Shown here: in pieces, positions 62,841 to 64,000 of the stretch | Layout: every line of letters begins with the position of its first letter | How positions within the stretch are numbered: the stretch's first letter is position 1 | Assembly (NCBI GenBank): GCA_905250115.1 | Contig: CAJNOI010000060.1 | Location: 124,001-188,000 of the forward strand | Origin: Adineta steineri | Lineage: Eukaryota; Rotifera; Eurotatoria; Adinetida; Adinetidae | Direction: 5' to 3' | DNA: 64,000 bases | The notes under the pieces: model-generated | The model's input: only the letters and a program-made list of their open reading frames with translations | What the model was told of the DNA's origin: nothing | The model's database searches: none | Program-made: the position numbers and the translations under genes

Positions 62841-64000
62841 ATGGACACACTTGGACCTCGAATTATGGTAAATGTTGGCACTCAAGCTGTTTCAAACACA
62901 GGACTTAATCCACGAGATTTAGCTCCATTAACAAATGATGCATTTCTTGCTACATTTACAGGAAAAACACCATTATCAGCAAGTAATGGTATATCACGAC
63001 AACATAATAATTATCGACAATCTTATACAACACAAATGGAACGTGTTACCATTCGTTCAAAATCACGACCATTAACATCAAATGGTACTGAATCAATTGA
63101 ACCAGATTCAGCTATTTTATCAATTATTCGTGGTAATGGATCAGATAGTAATCAACAAGTAAGATTTTCTAGATCTTTTTATATGATTATAATCAATATT
63201 TAACGGTTATTTTTTTTTTCTTCTAGCAACCATCACAACGACAATTACCAGGCACTCGTAATCGTCGTCGTTCATTCAATCAACAACTTATGGGTGGTTG
63301 GAATGATGTACCATGTTCACCAAATTATCGACCAACAAATGATTCGACTCGTCGACGTCGTACACGTTCAGGTGGTGCACAACAACAAATAAGTGTTGTT
63401 GATCAAATGGCTGCTCAACCACATATTCCATATGCTATTTTACCAAAACGTTTTGAACCTAAACAAGTACCAACAAATGGTCGTCAACAACAATCACGTT
63501 CATTAAATAATAATAATTATAATAATTATAACAATAATCTTAATGGTGGTGATCGTCGTCGTCGCCCAAATCCTCCACGTCGTTCACAACGACAACAAGA
63601 ATATTATGATGATCAATGGGAAGATGAAGATGATGAATTATGGCTCGAACCAATGCCATCAATGATGAATCGACGATTCACTCAACGACCAAATCGAAAC
63701 TTTAATCAAACTACTGGTTATTATGCACCACGTGTAAGGATTAAAAAATTTATTTATAAAATCTAATCAACGTTTATTTTTTTCTTCTTTTCTTCCCGTT
63801 TAGCAACGTGTAGATAATTATTATGATTCATATTCATATGGTCAAATGTCTCGACAAGGACAATTACCAACTCGTCCACGTCGTCGTATGACATATCAAG
63901 ATGACGGTTATGTTCCATTTGATATTGTACCATCATATGATCTTAATGAATGGCAAGGTCCATATGCACGACAACGACAATCATTATACTCATCACAACG
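62841..64000 (+). CDS. Arg/Gln/Asn-rich unknown protein, truncated by window end
   Basis: Exons 62841-63158, 63227-63733 and 63804-64000 join in phase, and the frame is still open at the window edge. The first 30 residues look most conserved in style (MDTLGPRIMVNVGTQAVSNT, LNPRDLAPLTNDAFLATFTG). The rest is low complexity: Arg clusters (TRRRRTRSGG, GDRRRRPNPPRRSQ), Asn/Tyr repeats (NNNNYNNYNNN), an acidic WEDEDDELW and many Tyr and Gln residues. This is typical of an intrinsically disordered, possibly RNA-binding protein. No domain is recognised in the visible part. Both introns are 68-70 nt with GTAAG donors and TAG acceptors. Confidence 0.75.

Overview
This is a strongly AT-rich nuclear eukaryotic window. 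Its genes are split by short GT-AG introns, mostly about 45 to 70 nt, and codons favour A or T in the third position. Metazoan orthologues (EXOSC10, cyclin D, HAAO, ANKHD1/MASK, rolling stone) sit beside family types common in bdelloid rotifers: an F-box/LRR protein, a TPR fragment, MORN repeats, tandem EGF exons, a NO VEIN-like relic and an intronless ADP-ribosylglycohydrolase. I therefore infer a bdelloid rotifer (Rotaria or Adineta type). This rests on gene style, not on a marker gene.

Layout. 0-9.6 kb: a 0.63 kb foldback repeat, then three minus-strand genes: EXOSC10/RRP6 in 16 exons with a hAT-like MITE in one intron, a D-type cyclin, and a small secreted precursor-like protein. 9.6-24.4 kb is mostly gene-free, interrupted by an ankyrin/SOCS-box protein on minus and a single-pass membrane protein on plus. 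24.7-35.4 kb: HAAO (9 exons, minus), an orphan exon-like stretch, an acidic unknown protein (minus), an ADP-ribosylglycohydrolase (plus), a zinc-finger protein (plus) and a rolling-stone-like membrane protein (minus). 35.4-41.9 kb is another gene desert, with a perfect example of a 236-bp hAT-type MITE. 41.9-51.7 kb: a two-Ig-domain surface protein, an unknown CxCC/CxxC protein and ANKHD1/MASK, which runs into a 100-N assembly gap before its KH domain. 51.8-53.5 kb: debris, namely a frameshifted TPR 3' end and a NO VEIN-like pseudogene. 54.9-64 kb: a MORN-repeat gene with odd insertions, an intronless ubiquitin-like/zinc-ribbon protein, an F-box/LRR protein, a secreted eight-EGF protein built of equal-length exons, and the 5' part of a basic low-complexity protein leaving the window.

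The genes do not form an operon or one pathway. They are housekeeping and signalling genes (RNA decay, cell cycle, NAD synthesis, ubiquitin adaptors, surface proteins) separated by long AT-rich spacers. For most multi-exon genes I joined exons by hand and checked that every junction kept phase and ended in one stop codon. Coordinates may still be off by a base at individual junctions. No tRNA, rRNA, CRISPR array or bacterial-type regulatory element was seen.
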